The notes below the pieces were generated by a model that made no database searches, was not told the origin of the DNA, and worked only from the letters and a program-made list of their open reading frames with translations. A DNA stretch of 12,561 nucleotides from JANMDR01 sp031376425 (GTDB lineage Bacteria; Pseudomonadota; Gammaproteobacteria; Burkholderiales; Usitatibacteraceae), in assembly GCA_031376425.1 (NCBI GenBank), contig JANMDR010000135.1, forward strand, positions 1 to 12,561. Direction: 5' to 3'. Both the position numbers and the translations under genes were made by a program. Below are positions 1-5,994 of this stretch, piece by piece; within the stretch, counting starts at the first letter, position 1, and the number at the start of each line of letters is the position of its first letter.

Positions 1-117
1 AAATAACGACTAACAAGCGCAAAGGCGCGTGATTTAACTGCGAAAAGTACATTGATTTCGCTCAATCAACTTAGAAATTCTTCAACGCTGCGCTAGCGCT
101 CAAATTCATCGGGTTTT

Positions 118-573
118 ATGTGGTTGTGCAGAGGTCTTTTAGTGTTAAAGCAAGGCGAGGAATACGTCATCTTCGCCGTCAAAGGCAGCGATGGACGGTA
201 TCATGCTGGAGGTGGTTGCGAGGGCATTCAAACGACGGATGGTGAACGCTATTCGAAAGCGCTAGATGCTGAAATCGCCGCGCTAAAACAAATGCGCCAA
301 GCTTCGATTGAAATAGAATTTCGCGATCAACACGATAAATTGACGCCATTTTCTGGTGTTTTAATTAAAAGTAAAACAGGCAATCTGCCGGTAGTACCTG
401 ATAAAAATGGCATGTTTCGTGCCCTTGTTTCCCCCGGCACTTACTCGGTTAGTCTGCCAAAATCGCTTGAGCCACACAGCCAAGATTATTATTTTGTCGA
501 TTCCGAGCCGTTTAAGCTGGTGCCAGGACAATGTCAGCAGCTTGCCTTCGTCGAAAAGACGGCTGACAAGTAG
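118..573 (+). pseudogene. 5'-truncated second copy of the secreted NTR-like protein
   Basis: This 151-codon frame matches the C-terminal 142 residues of the intact gene at 748-1488. I count about 28 substitutions (around 80% identity) and no insertion or deletion, the two copies being offset by exactly 915 bp. Homology begins near base 138, at the LKQGEEYVIF segment. The signal peptide and the N-terminal cysteine region of the parent are missing, and the first nine or so codons are unrelated sequence. An in-frame stop at 94-96 shows the loss is real and not an effect of the window edge. The ATG at 118 has no good Shine-Dalgarno sequence, so translation is doubtful. Without a signal peptide any product would stay in the cytoplasm. 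Homology continues past the stop to about base 630, so this was a DNA-level duplication. The open frame could mean a recent event or residual selection. I favour a pseudogene, with an expressed short paralogue as the alternative. Confidence 0.7.
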
Positions 574-632
574 TTATCGCCAGCTTGCTGTAAACCATTC
601 CATCACTTCTGCGTTTTGTTTGACAGCAGTGG

Positions 633-728
633 TTTAGTATTAGCATAGGCATTGAGCGTACGGATGATTTGATTGCGGATTTAGAAGCGGCTTTAGAGGT
701 TGCCTTTGCAGTGGCATTTGCGGCGTGA
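633..728 (+). pseudogene. C-terminal relic of a Cys/Met-metabolism PLP enzyme (MetB/OAH sulfhydrylase type)
   Basis: A short frame, closed upstream by a stop at 621-623 and ending in TGA at 726-728, encodes a tail containing GIERTDDLIADLEAAL. From memory this closely resembles the conserved C-terminus of cystathionine gamma-synthase, O-acetylhomoserine sulfhydrylase and methionine gamma-lyase (pattern S-x-G-[IL]-E-x-x-x-D-L-[IL]-A-D-[LV]-x-x-A-L). Everything upstream of this roughly 30-residue tail is missing. It abuts the end of the duplicated NTR-protein sequence at about base 630, so the rest of the gene appears to have been lost or displaced by that duplication. It ends 19 bp before the ATG of the intact NTR-like gene, consistent with a former upstream neighbour. 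The call rests on motif memory over few residues, so a chance match is possible. Confidence 0.55.
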
Positions 729-747
729 ATACGGGAGACCACAAAAA

Positions 748-1488
748 ATGAATTCATTAAACCAAACGCTACGCAATTTTTGCTTTTTAACCATTGCGCT
801 TGCCCTTGTATTTACCCTTATGTTACCTACAGCCGCGCAGGCACTGTGCACGTGGCCTCCGCCAAAACTTTGCAATGAATTGTTCACAAGCGATCTTGTG
901 GTTCGGGCAAAAGTGTTCAAAATCAAAAACGTGATTGACCCAGAGGACCCCATTGGCGTTGACGCCTGGGACTATCACGTTGACGTTATCAAGACCTATC
1001 GTGGTCCGGCCCTGAAACGCCAGATAATTCGTAGCGAGAACGGTTCCGCCAGCCTATTGCTAAAGCAAGGCGAAGAATACGTTATCTTCGCCCACAAAAG
1101 CCGCGATGGGCGGTATCATGCTGGAGGTAATTGCAAGGGCATTCAAATGATTAACGGTGAACGTTACTCGGAAGCGCTAGATGCCGAAATCGCCGCGCTA
1201 AAACAAGTGCGCCAAGCATCGATTGAAATCGAATTTCGCGATCAAAAAAATCAATTGACACCTTTTCTTGGGGCTTCAATTGAGAGTAAAACAGGAACTC
1301 TACCGGTAGTACCTGATAAAAATGGCATGTTTCGCGCCGTTGTTCCCCCAGGCACTTACTCGGTTAGTCTGCCAAAATCGCTTGGGCCACACAGCCAAGA
1401 TTATATTTTTGTTGATTCCGAGCCGTTTAAGCTGGTGCCAGGACAATGTGCGCAGATTGCCTTAGTCGAAAAGGTAGAACTAAAGTAG
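748..1488 (+). CDS. Secreted protein with TIMP/NTR-like N-terminal and beta-sandwich C-terminal regions, function unknown
   Basis: This encodes 246 residues. I chose the ATG at 748 because GGGAGA lies 9 nt upstream (733-738) and a classical Sec signal peptide follows: positively charged residues, a hydrophobic stretch at about 11-29, and a probable AQA cleavage site at 30-32. The upstream extension to 700 would run through the PLP-enzyme relic. The mature protein opens with C34 and C42 spaced as in bacterial TIMP/netrin-like modules, then reads like the family in SDLVVRAKVFKI and the Tyr-rich strands to about residue 140, with C129 as a possible disulfide partner. Residues 155-246, including PVVPDKNGMFRAVVPPGTYSV, look like a carboxypeptidase-regulatory or transthyretin-like beta-sandwich, with C234 near the end. 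The expected location is periplasmic or extracellular. No catalytic motif is visible, and in bacteria the family is mostly uncharacterised. A truncated duplicate lies upstream at 118-573. Confidence 0.8.
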   Translation: MNSLNQTLRNFCFLTIALALVFTLMLPTAAQALCTWPPPKLCNELFTSDLVVRAKVFKIKNVIDPEDPIGVDAWDYHVDVIKTYRGPALKRQIIRSENGSASLLLKQGEEYVIFAHKSRDGRYHAGGNCKGIQMINGERYSEALDAEIAALKQVRQASIEIEFRDQKNQLTPFLGASIESKTGTLPVVPDKNGMFRAVVPPGTYSVSLPKSLGPHSQDYIFVDSEPFKLVPGQCAQIALVEKVELK

Positions 1489-1613
1489 CCATCCTAAGCC
1501 CGCTGTAAACCATTCCCCCATTTCTGCGTTTCATCTGTTGGCAGTAGCGTCACGCTGTATCCAGCGCTAATCTGAGCCAGTCGTTAATTCATCCTCAACT
1601 CGGGAGTATCTCA

Positions 1614-1811
1614 ATGTTCAAATTTTTACTTTGGGTTTTGCTGTTCGTACTCTGTTGGCCACTCGCGATTTTGGCGCTCATCGCCTATCCAATTGTGTGG
1701 TTGCTGTTACTGCCATTTCGCCTTCTGGGCATTGCGGTCAATGGCGTATTCGAATTTTTAAAGGCAGTGCTGCTGTTGCCCGCTAGGTTGCTGCGCGGCG
1801 GACGTGCTTAG
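1614..1811 (+). CDS. Small hydrophobic membrane protein, function unknown
   Basis: A 65-residue protein with a good Shine-Dalgarno sequence (GGGAG at 1602-1606, 7 nt before the ATG). Residues about 3-34 are strongly hydrophobic (a Leu/Val/Trp-rich stretch with Pro at 16 and 26), probably one long or two short inner-membrane helices. A conserved-looking PFRLLGIAVNGVFEFLKA segment follows, then a second hydrophobic stretch and an Arg-rich cytoplasmic end. Proteins with this pattern (LLWVLLFVLCWPLA..., then LLPFRLLGIAV) occur in other gammaproteobacteria as uncharacterised small proteins, which I recall and have not searched. It lies 125 bp after the NTR-like gene on the same strand and could share its transcript. 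The sequence offers no functional clue beyond membrane location. Confidence 0.75.
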   Translation: MFKFLLWVLLFVLCWPLAILALIAYPIVWLLLLPFRLLGIAVNGVFEFLKAVLLLPARLLRGGRA

Positions 1812-1827
1812 GTAAGCGGGCCGCTGG

Positions 1828-1912
1828 GTTCCAACCCTTGCTTTGCGATGTCGATCACAAGATACGTGGGCCTGTGCCAACACAACGAGGGCGAGTGATT
1901 ATTCACCCCTAC
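1828..1912. repeat. 85-bp imperfect direct repeat, copy 1
   Basis: This matches 2271-2355 without gaps, with about 12 differences in 85 positions by my count (offset 443 bp). The shared block runs from GTTCCAACC through TCGATCACAAGATAC to a small palindrome near the end. Here the palindrome (1889-1908) has become imperfect, with GGGCGAGT opposite ATTCACCC. The type resembles common proteobacterial intergenic repeats ending in a GGGCGAAT...ATTCGCCCCTAC hairpin. Confidence 0.85.
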
Positions 1913-1965
1913 GGGGCGCACCGCAATATTTGCAAGAATGGGCATTACCCTCCCGTACCGCGCCG

Positions 1966-2093
1966 CCAAGTTCATTTTAAAAGTCGGGGGATGTCGTGGG
2001 CAACTGTTTGAGCGGGCGCTGTTCTTCTAACCACGCAGTGCAGTGCAACCGCCCGCAAGTTTTGCCCGCGCCCGACTTTTCAAATTAACTTGG
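1966..2093. repeat. 128-bp fold-back (MITE-like) element
   Basis: The 23-bp ends (1966-1988 and 2071-2093) are inverted copies matching at 21 of 23 positions, around the core AAGTCGGG / CCCGACTT. Pairing continues inward with GCGGGC (2012-2017) opposite GCCCGC (2051-2056) and imperfect GTGGGCAA / TTTTGCCC stretches. The whole unit could therefore fold into one long hairpin with a loop of about 30 nt. It has no coding capacity. It could be a non-autonomous transposable element or a REP-type structured repeat. No target-site duplication is obvious. Confidence 0.75.
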
Positions 2094-2096
2094 GTA

Positions 2097-2123
2097 CTTT
2101 TCCGTAGCTTTATCACGGAAAAG
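2097..2123. repeat. Perfect 9-bp hairpin
   Basis: CTTTTCCGT (2097-2105) and ACGGAAAAG (2115-2123) form a perfect 9-bp stem around a 9-nt loop. It begins 3 bp after the fold-back element and probably belongs to the same composite repeat. No clean U-tract follows in either direction, so a terminator role is not supported. Confidence 0.7.
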
Positions 2124-2161
2124 CGCTCATTTGGCAAACTCGGCGGGTGTGCTTTTCTTTG

Positions 2162-2196
2162 GTTACTTTCCTTTTGCACAAGCAAAAGAAAGTGAC
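2162..2196. repeat. Hairpin of the widespread CTTTTGC-ACAA-GCAAAAG intergenic repeat
   Basis: ACTTTCCTTTTGC and GCAAAAGAAAGT form a long stem with a single bulged base and an ACAA loop (2165-2193). It extends by GT/AC pairs across a T-G wobble to 2162-2196. This TTTGGTTACTTTC...GCAAAAGAAAGTGAC arrangement recurs between genes in many proteobacteria and often produces spurious small-protein calls. It could act as a bidirectional terminator or an mRNA-stabilising structure, but that is inference. Confidence 0.7.
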
Positions 2197-2270
2197 TTGC
2201 TGGCGTCAACCACGCCATGGTGGATGAACATACGCCGTCGAGCTAGCAGAAGCATGTCAGCCATGCGTTA

Positions 2271-2355
2271 GTTCCAACCGTTGTTATTCAACGTCGATCA
2301 CAAGATACATGCGCCTGTGCCAACACGACAAGGGCGAATGATTATTCGCCCCTAC
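2271..2355. repeat. 85-bp imperfect direct repeat, copy 2
   Basis: Partner of 1828-1912. It ends in a perfect 8-bp hairpin, GGGCGAAT (2332-2339), loop GATT, ATTCGCCC (2344-2351). Together with the small GGGCA/TGCCC palindrome at 2410-2424, it lies just downstream of the cobA stop codon on the minus strand. These structures could help end or protect the 3' end of the nitrate operon transcript. No canonical U-tract is seen. Confidence 0.85.
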
Positions 2356-2424
2356 AAGTTGGGCAGCGTATGTCGCGATTGCATGCGCACGAACATGTCA
2401 CAATTGTACGGGCATGCCGTGCCC

Positions 2425-3255
2425 CTACCGGTGGCTATCTGCCACCTCCGCCACTGCCGCGCCCACCCAATGCTCACTCAACGCCACCGTTTCGCTGATG
2501 ATTAATAGCCCCGGTCGCACGCCGTAGGCGGGGGCGTTTTCCATTAACTGGGCTAGGGGCATTGCGGTTACGGTTTGGGTTGAGCGGGCACCGTCTTGTA
2601 CTACGGCGGCTGGCGTGTCGGGGGGTAATCCGTGCGCTATGAGTGCGGCGGCGATGCCGCGTAGGCGCTCTACGCCCATGTAGAACACGCGGGTTTGTTT
2701 GGGGCGCGCTAGTCCAGCCCAATCGATTTGATTATTGTCATCTTCGCATGCCAAATGGCCGGGCAAAAACGTGACGCTGTGGGCGTGGTCGCGATGGGTG
2801 AGTGGGATGCCCGCCGCTGCGGCGCAGCCATTGGCGGCGCTAATGCCGGGAATGATTTCAAAGGCGATATTGGCGGCTTGCAATGCCTGCGCTTCTTCGC
2901 CCCCCCTGCCAAATATTGTGGGATCGCCGCCTTTTAAGCGTACTACTTTTCGGCCTAAGCGCGCATGCTCCACCAAGAGCGTGTGTATTTGCGATTGCGG
3001 CACGGCATGATTGCCAGCGGCTTTGCCTACGTATACACGCGGCGTTGCGGCGGGAATAAGGGCCAATACTTCCGCGCAAATTAAGCGGTCATGCACCACA
3101 ATATCGGCTTGTTGAATGCGGTTAAGCGCTCGTAAGGTCAATAAATCTGCGGGACCGGGACCTGCCCCCACTAAGGAGACGATGCCTTCGCGCGCCTTAG
3201 TGTGGCCAAGTGCGCGTGGGAGGTCCGCTATAAAAGCAATAGGATCACGCTGCAT
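2425..3255 (-). CDS. cobA: Uroporphyrinogen-III C-methyltransferase (SUMT), siroheme branch
   Basis: This encodes 276 residues. The enzyme transfers two methyl groups from S-adenosylmethionine to uroporphyrinogen III to give precorrin-2, the first step towards siroheme, the prosthetic group of the nitrite reductase encoded upstream in the same operon. Family motifs are clear: GAGPGPADLLTLRA (30-43), the SAM-site motif GGDPTIFGRGGEEA (109-122), PGISAA (136-141) and an FYMGV strand (191-195). It is a stand-alone SUMT without the CysG-type dehydrogenase/ferrochelatase domain, so those later steps must be encoded elsewhere. I set the start at 3255 because AAAGGAG stands 8 nt upstream; the longer frame to 3303 adds residues unlike the family. 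It overlaps the end of nasA by 11 bp, which suggests coupled translation. It is the last gene of the operon. Confidence 0.93.
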   Translation of the reverse strand: MQRDPIAFIADLPRALGHTKAREGIVSLVGAGPGPADLLTLRALNRIQQADIVVHDRLICAEVLALIPAATPRVYVGKAAGNHAVPQSQIHTLLVEHARLGRKVVRLKGGDPTIFGRGGEEAQALQAANIAFEIIPGISAANGCAAAAGIPLTHRDHAHSVTFLPGHLACEDDNNQIDWAGLARPKQTRVFYMGVERLRGIAAALIAHGLPPDTPAAVVQDGARSTQTVTAMPLAQLMENAPAYGVRPGLLIISETVALSEHWVGAAVAEVADSHR

Positions 3256-5992
3256 ATTGGGCGCTCCTTTGAAGGTGGATGATACGTTTAATTTCTGGCA
3301 CACAGGACCCGCAACCGGTGCCGCAGTTTAGGTTTTTTTGTAGCCCCGCTAAATCCATTCCGGCAGCTACGCCGTTAATAATGGCGGCCTCACCCACGCC
3401 ATTGCAACTACAAATAGTCTTGCCTTTGGTGCTACCGATATTGGCAGGCGGCGTGGCTACTGGGGCAAATACCCAGCGCCGCAAATTGGCGGTATCCACA
3501 CCTTCTAGCGCAATATCGCGCAACCATTTGCCTGCGGCAATTTCGCCGCAAAAGCGGATGCCTAGCAACCTGCCATCTTGCAACAGCGCTTTTTTATCAA
3601 TGTGGCGGCGGCCATCTTTAAAGCTTAGGCAGTTGTCATCGTCCAAATGCAATGCGGTATCGATAGCCTGAGTTTGTGCGGCACTGATTGGCGTTTTGCT
3701 ACCGATGCGCAAAACTACGGCGGGATCATCGCGCCCGGCAAGGGCAATTGAGGCGTAATCAAACTGCTGCAGCAAGGGCTGTAACGCCGCCATGCGCTGC
3801 AGAGCCAACTCATGCAGAGACTCACCAGCGGTGCCACCCAAGCGCATTGCCATTACTTGATACGGCAAACTAACGCCGGATACTTGTATGGCGGCGTGTT
3901 TTAGCTCTGGCTGCTTGGAAAATGGATCAAAATTTGCGGGCATGAGCTCATTGGCACCGGAGTGCGAAAGATGGGCGCGGCCAAAATGCATGGGTAAAAA
4001 CGTTTGTCCCAAACGCATTTGTGCATCGGTTTGCACGCGCACAATAATCTTCCCACGGCGACTTTTTACTTCTACCAAATCACCATCTACAAATTTACGG
4101 CGCTGCATATCATCGGCATGCATGCCAAGGGTTGCTTCGTCGTAATGGTTAAACAACTGCGCCGCTTTTCCAGTGCGGCTCATACCATGCCATTGATCGC
4201 GCAAGCGCCCGGTAGTCAAGTGCAGCGGATAGGGTGCCGATGTAGCCTCGGCCACGGTGTTAAGCACAATGGGCACAAATTGGGCGCGGCCATTGGCGGT
4301 GGCAAATTTACCATCAGCAAACAAGCGCTTGGCACCGCCAGATACCGTGTTATACGGCCATTGCTGCGCACCCTGCTCCGCTAAAATTGTGTAGGTGAGT
4401 GCAGCAATATCAAGGTCGCGGCCTTGCGTGGTGCTGGCGTGCTCGTTAAAAATATCTTCTGCTTTTTGGTAATCAAAATAGGCCAAGTTTGCGTTATTGG
4501 CGGCGCCATTGCTCGCCATTTTTAGGCGCAAAGCCTTAGCAAAATCACAGGCAATCTGCCAATCTGGTTTGGCGTTACCAGCGGGGGTGACGGCGCGGTG
4601 TAGGCGGGTAATTCGGCGTTCGGAATTAGTGACTACACCCTCCTTCTCCCCCCATGTGGCCGCGGGCAAAATAAGGTCGGCATAGGGTGCTGTTTCTGTT
4701 GTGCGAAACGCTTCTTGCAGCACCACAAACTCAGCCTTTTCTAGCGCTTCACGCACCAGTTTTTGGTGGGGCAGGCTTTGTGCTGGATTGGTGCAGCAAA
4801 TCCACACGGCCTTAATCTCGCCAGTGCGAATAGCTTCAAACATTTCTACCGCCGTTTTGCCGGGTGTTACGGGCACGCTGGCCACATTCCATAACGCGGC
4901 AACTTCAGCGCGGTGCGTAGCATTTGCCATATCACGATGGCCTGACATTAATCCGGCCATAGCGCCAACTTCACGCCCCCCCATGGCATTGGGTTGCCCT
5001 GTGAGCGAGAATGGCCCAGCACCGGCACGGCCAATTTGGCCGGTGGCTAAATGCAGGTGTACCAATGATGCCGAATTATGCGAACCATGTACCGATTGAT
5101 TTAAACCTTGGCACCACATTGATAGCGCCGCTTTAGCATTGCCAAACCAGCGAGCGGCTTGAATAATATCGTCCGCTTTAACACCGCAAACTTGTGCGGC
5201 GAAGGCGGGGGTAATTTCACGCACCGCATCCCGCAATGCGGCAAAACCATCGGTATATGCCTGAATATAGGCGTTGTTAGTCAAGCCTTCCCATAGCAGC
5301 ACATGCAGCAGGGCGCTGTGCAGCACTAAGTCAGTGCCCGGTAAAATGGCTAGATGCAAATCAGCAAAGGCAGCAGTATCGGTGCGCCGTGGATCAATAA
5401 CGATAATTTTTAAATCTGGATTTTTTGCCTTGGCATCTTCAATGCGTCGAAACAAAACGGGATGTGCAAAGGCGGTGTTGGAGCCAGAAATCAGCAAACA
5501 ATCGGTGTGATCAATATCCTCATAAGAACAGGGGGGGGAATCAGCACCAAGCGTCATTTTATAGCCGCTAACGGCTGATGACATACATAGCCGTGAGTTT
5601 GAATCAATATTATTAGTGCCGATTAAGCCCTTCGCGAGTTTGTTGAACACATAATAATCTTCGGTGAGCAATTGTCCAGAAACATAGAATGCCACCGCAT
5701 CGGGGCCGTGCTCACGTATTAACTGCGCAAATTTTTCTGCGGCATGGTCAATCGCTGTTTCCCAGCTTACATTTTCACGCGCAAGGTCACGTCGCGTGCG
5801 TAGTTCTGGCTCTAAGGCGCGGCCTTCACGCACTACCGTTAAATGCAGCGCAGCACCCTTGCTGCAGAGGCGGCCAAAATTGGCGGGATGGGTGGGATCA
5901 CCGCGCACGCCGGTAATTTTATTGGCGCTATGCTCAATAATGACTCCGCAGCCAACGCCGCAATAACAGCAGGTAGATTTAGTTTCGGCCAT
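3245..5992 (-). CDS. nasA: Assimilatory nitrate reductase catalytic subunit
   Basis: This encodes 915 residues, within the usual range for bacterial NasA. It reduces nitrate to nitrite in the cytoplasm at a molybdenum bis-MGD centre, and no TAT signal precedes the first cysteines. The N-terminal [4Fe-4S] site is C8, C11, C15 and C43 (CCYCGVGCG and RLCSKG). C136 in SRLCMSSAV is the expected Mo-ligand cysteine of the NapA/NasA group. The molybdopterin oxidoreductase core and the dinucleotide-binding domain (containing LTTGRLRDQWHGMSRTG) follow. The C-terminus carries an added BFD-type [2Fe-2S] domain with C861, C863, C894 and C897, the arrangement known from Klebsiella-type NasA and probably its electron entry site. 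The start lies 2 nt after the kinase/phosphatase stop with no Shine-Dalgarno sequence, so translation is probably coupled. No frame damage is seen. Confidence 0.95.
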   Translation of the reverse strand: MAETKSTCCYCGVGCGVIIEHSANKITGVRGDPTHPANFGRLCSKGAALHLTVVREGRALEPELRTRRDLARENVSWETAIDHAAEKFAQLIREHGPDAVAFYVSGQLLTEDYYVFNKLAKGLIGTNNIDSNSRLCMSSAVSGYKMTLGADSPPCSYEDIDHTDCLLISGSNTAFAHPVLFRRIEDAKAKNPDLKIIVIDPRRTDTAAFADLHLAILPGTDLVLHSALLHVLLWEGLTNNAYIQAYTDGFAALRDAVREITPAFAAQVCGVKADDIIQAARWFGNAKAALSMWCQGLNQSVHGSHNSASLVHLHLATGQIGRAGAGPFSLTGQPNAMGGREVGAMAGLMSGHRDMANATHRAEVAALWNVASVPVTPGKTAVEMFEAIRTGEIKAVWICCTNPAQSLPHQKLVREALEKAEFVVLQEAFRTTETAPYADLILPAATWGEKEGVVTNSERRITRLHRAVTPAGNAKPDWQIACDFAKALRLKMASNGAANNANLAYFDYQKAEDIFNEHASTTQGRDLDIAALTYTILAEQGAQQWPYNTVSGGAKRLFADGKFATANGRAQFVPIVLNTVAEATSAPYPLHLTTGRLRDQWHGMSRTGKAAQLFNHYDEATLGMHADDMQRRKFVDGDLVEVKSRRGKIIVRVQTDAQMRLGQTFLPMHFGRAHLSHSGANELMPANFDPFSKQPELKHAAIQVSGVSLPYQVMAMRLGGTAGESLHELALQRMAALQPLLQQFDYASIALAGRDDPAVVLRIGSKTPISAAQTQAIDTALHLDDDNCLSFKDGRRHIDKKALLQDGRLLGIRFCGEIAAGKWLRDIALEGVDTANLRRWVFAPVATPPANIGSTKGKTICSCNGVGEAAIINGVAAGMDLAGLQKNLNCGTGCGSCVPEIKRIIHLQRSAQYAA

Positions 5993-5994
5993 CG

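Noticed and set aside
1..117. Left edge searched for the end of an upstream gene or an RNA gene.
   Set aside because: All three plus frames meet stops early. Only a GCGCTAGCGC palindrome (90-99) stands out, and nothing supports a tRNA, rRNA or named gene end.
512..953. Two overlapping minus-strand frames (512-757 and 693-953).
   Set aside because: They are antisense to the truncated copy, the PLP-enzyme relic and the signal-peptide region, with Ala/Ser-rich low-complexity translation.
1553..1566. Small hairpin CGCTG-TATC-CAGCG after the NTR-like gene, a possible terminator.
   Set aside because: The stem is only 5 bp and no U-tract follows, which is too weak to call a terminator.
2027..2218. 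Minus-strand 63-codon frame across the hairpin repeats.
   Set aside because: It is the typical spurious frame (LLLVQKESNQRK) read through the GCAAAAGAAAG repeat. It has no Shine-Dalgarno sequence and lies wholly in repeat sequence.
2281..2505. Plus-strand 74-codon frame.
   Set aside because: It runs through the 85-bp repeat copy 2 and then antisense to cobA, with no family resemblance.
3279..5916. Several plus-strand frames of 60-132 codons opposite nasA.
   Set aside because: They are antisense shadows of a well-supported 915-residue gene. None has a family motif or a good start region.
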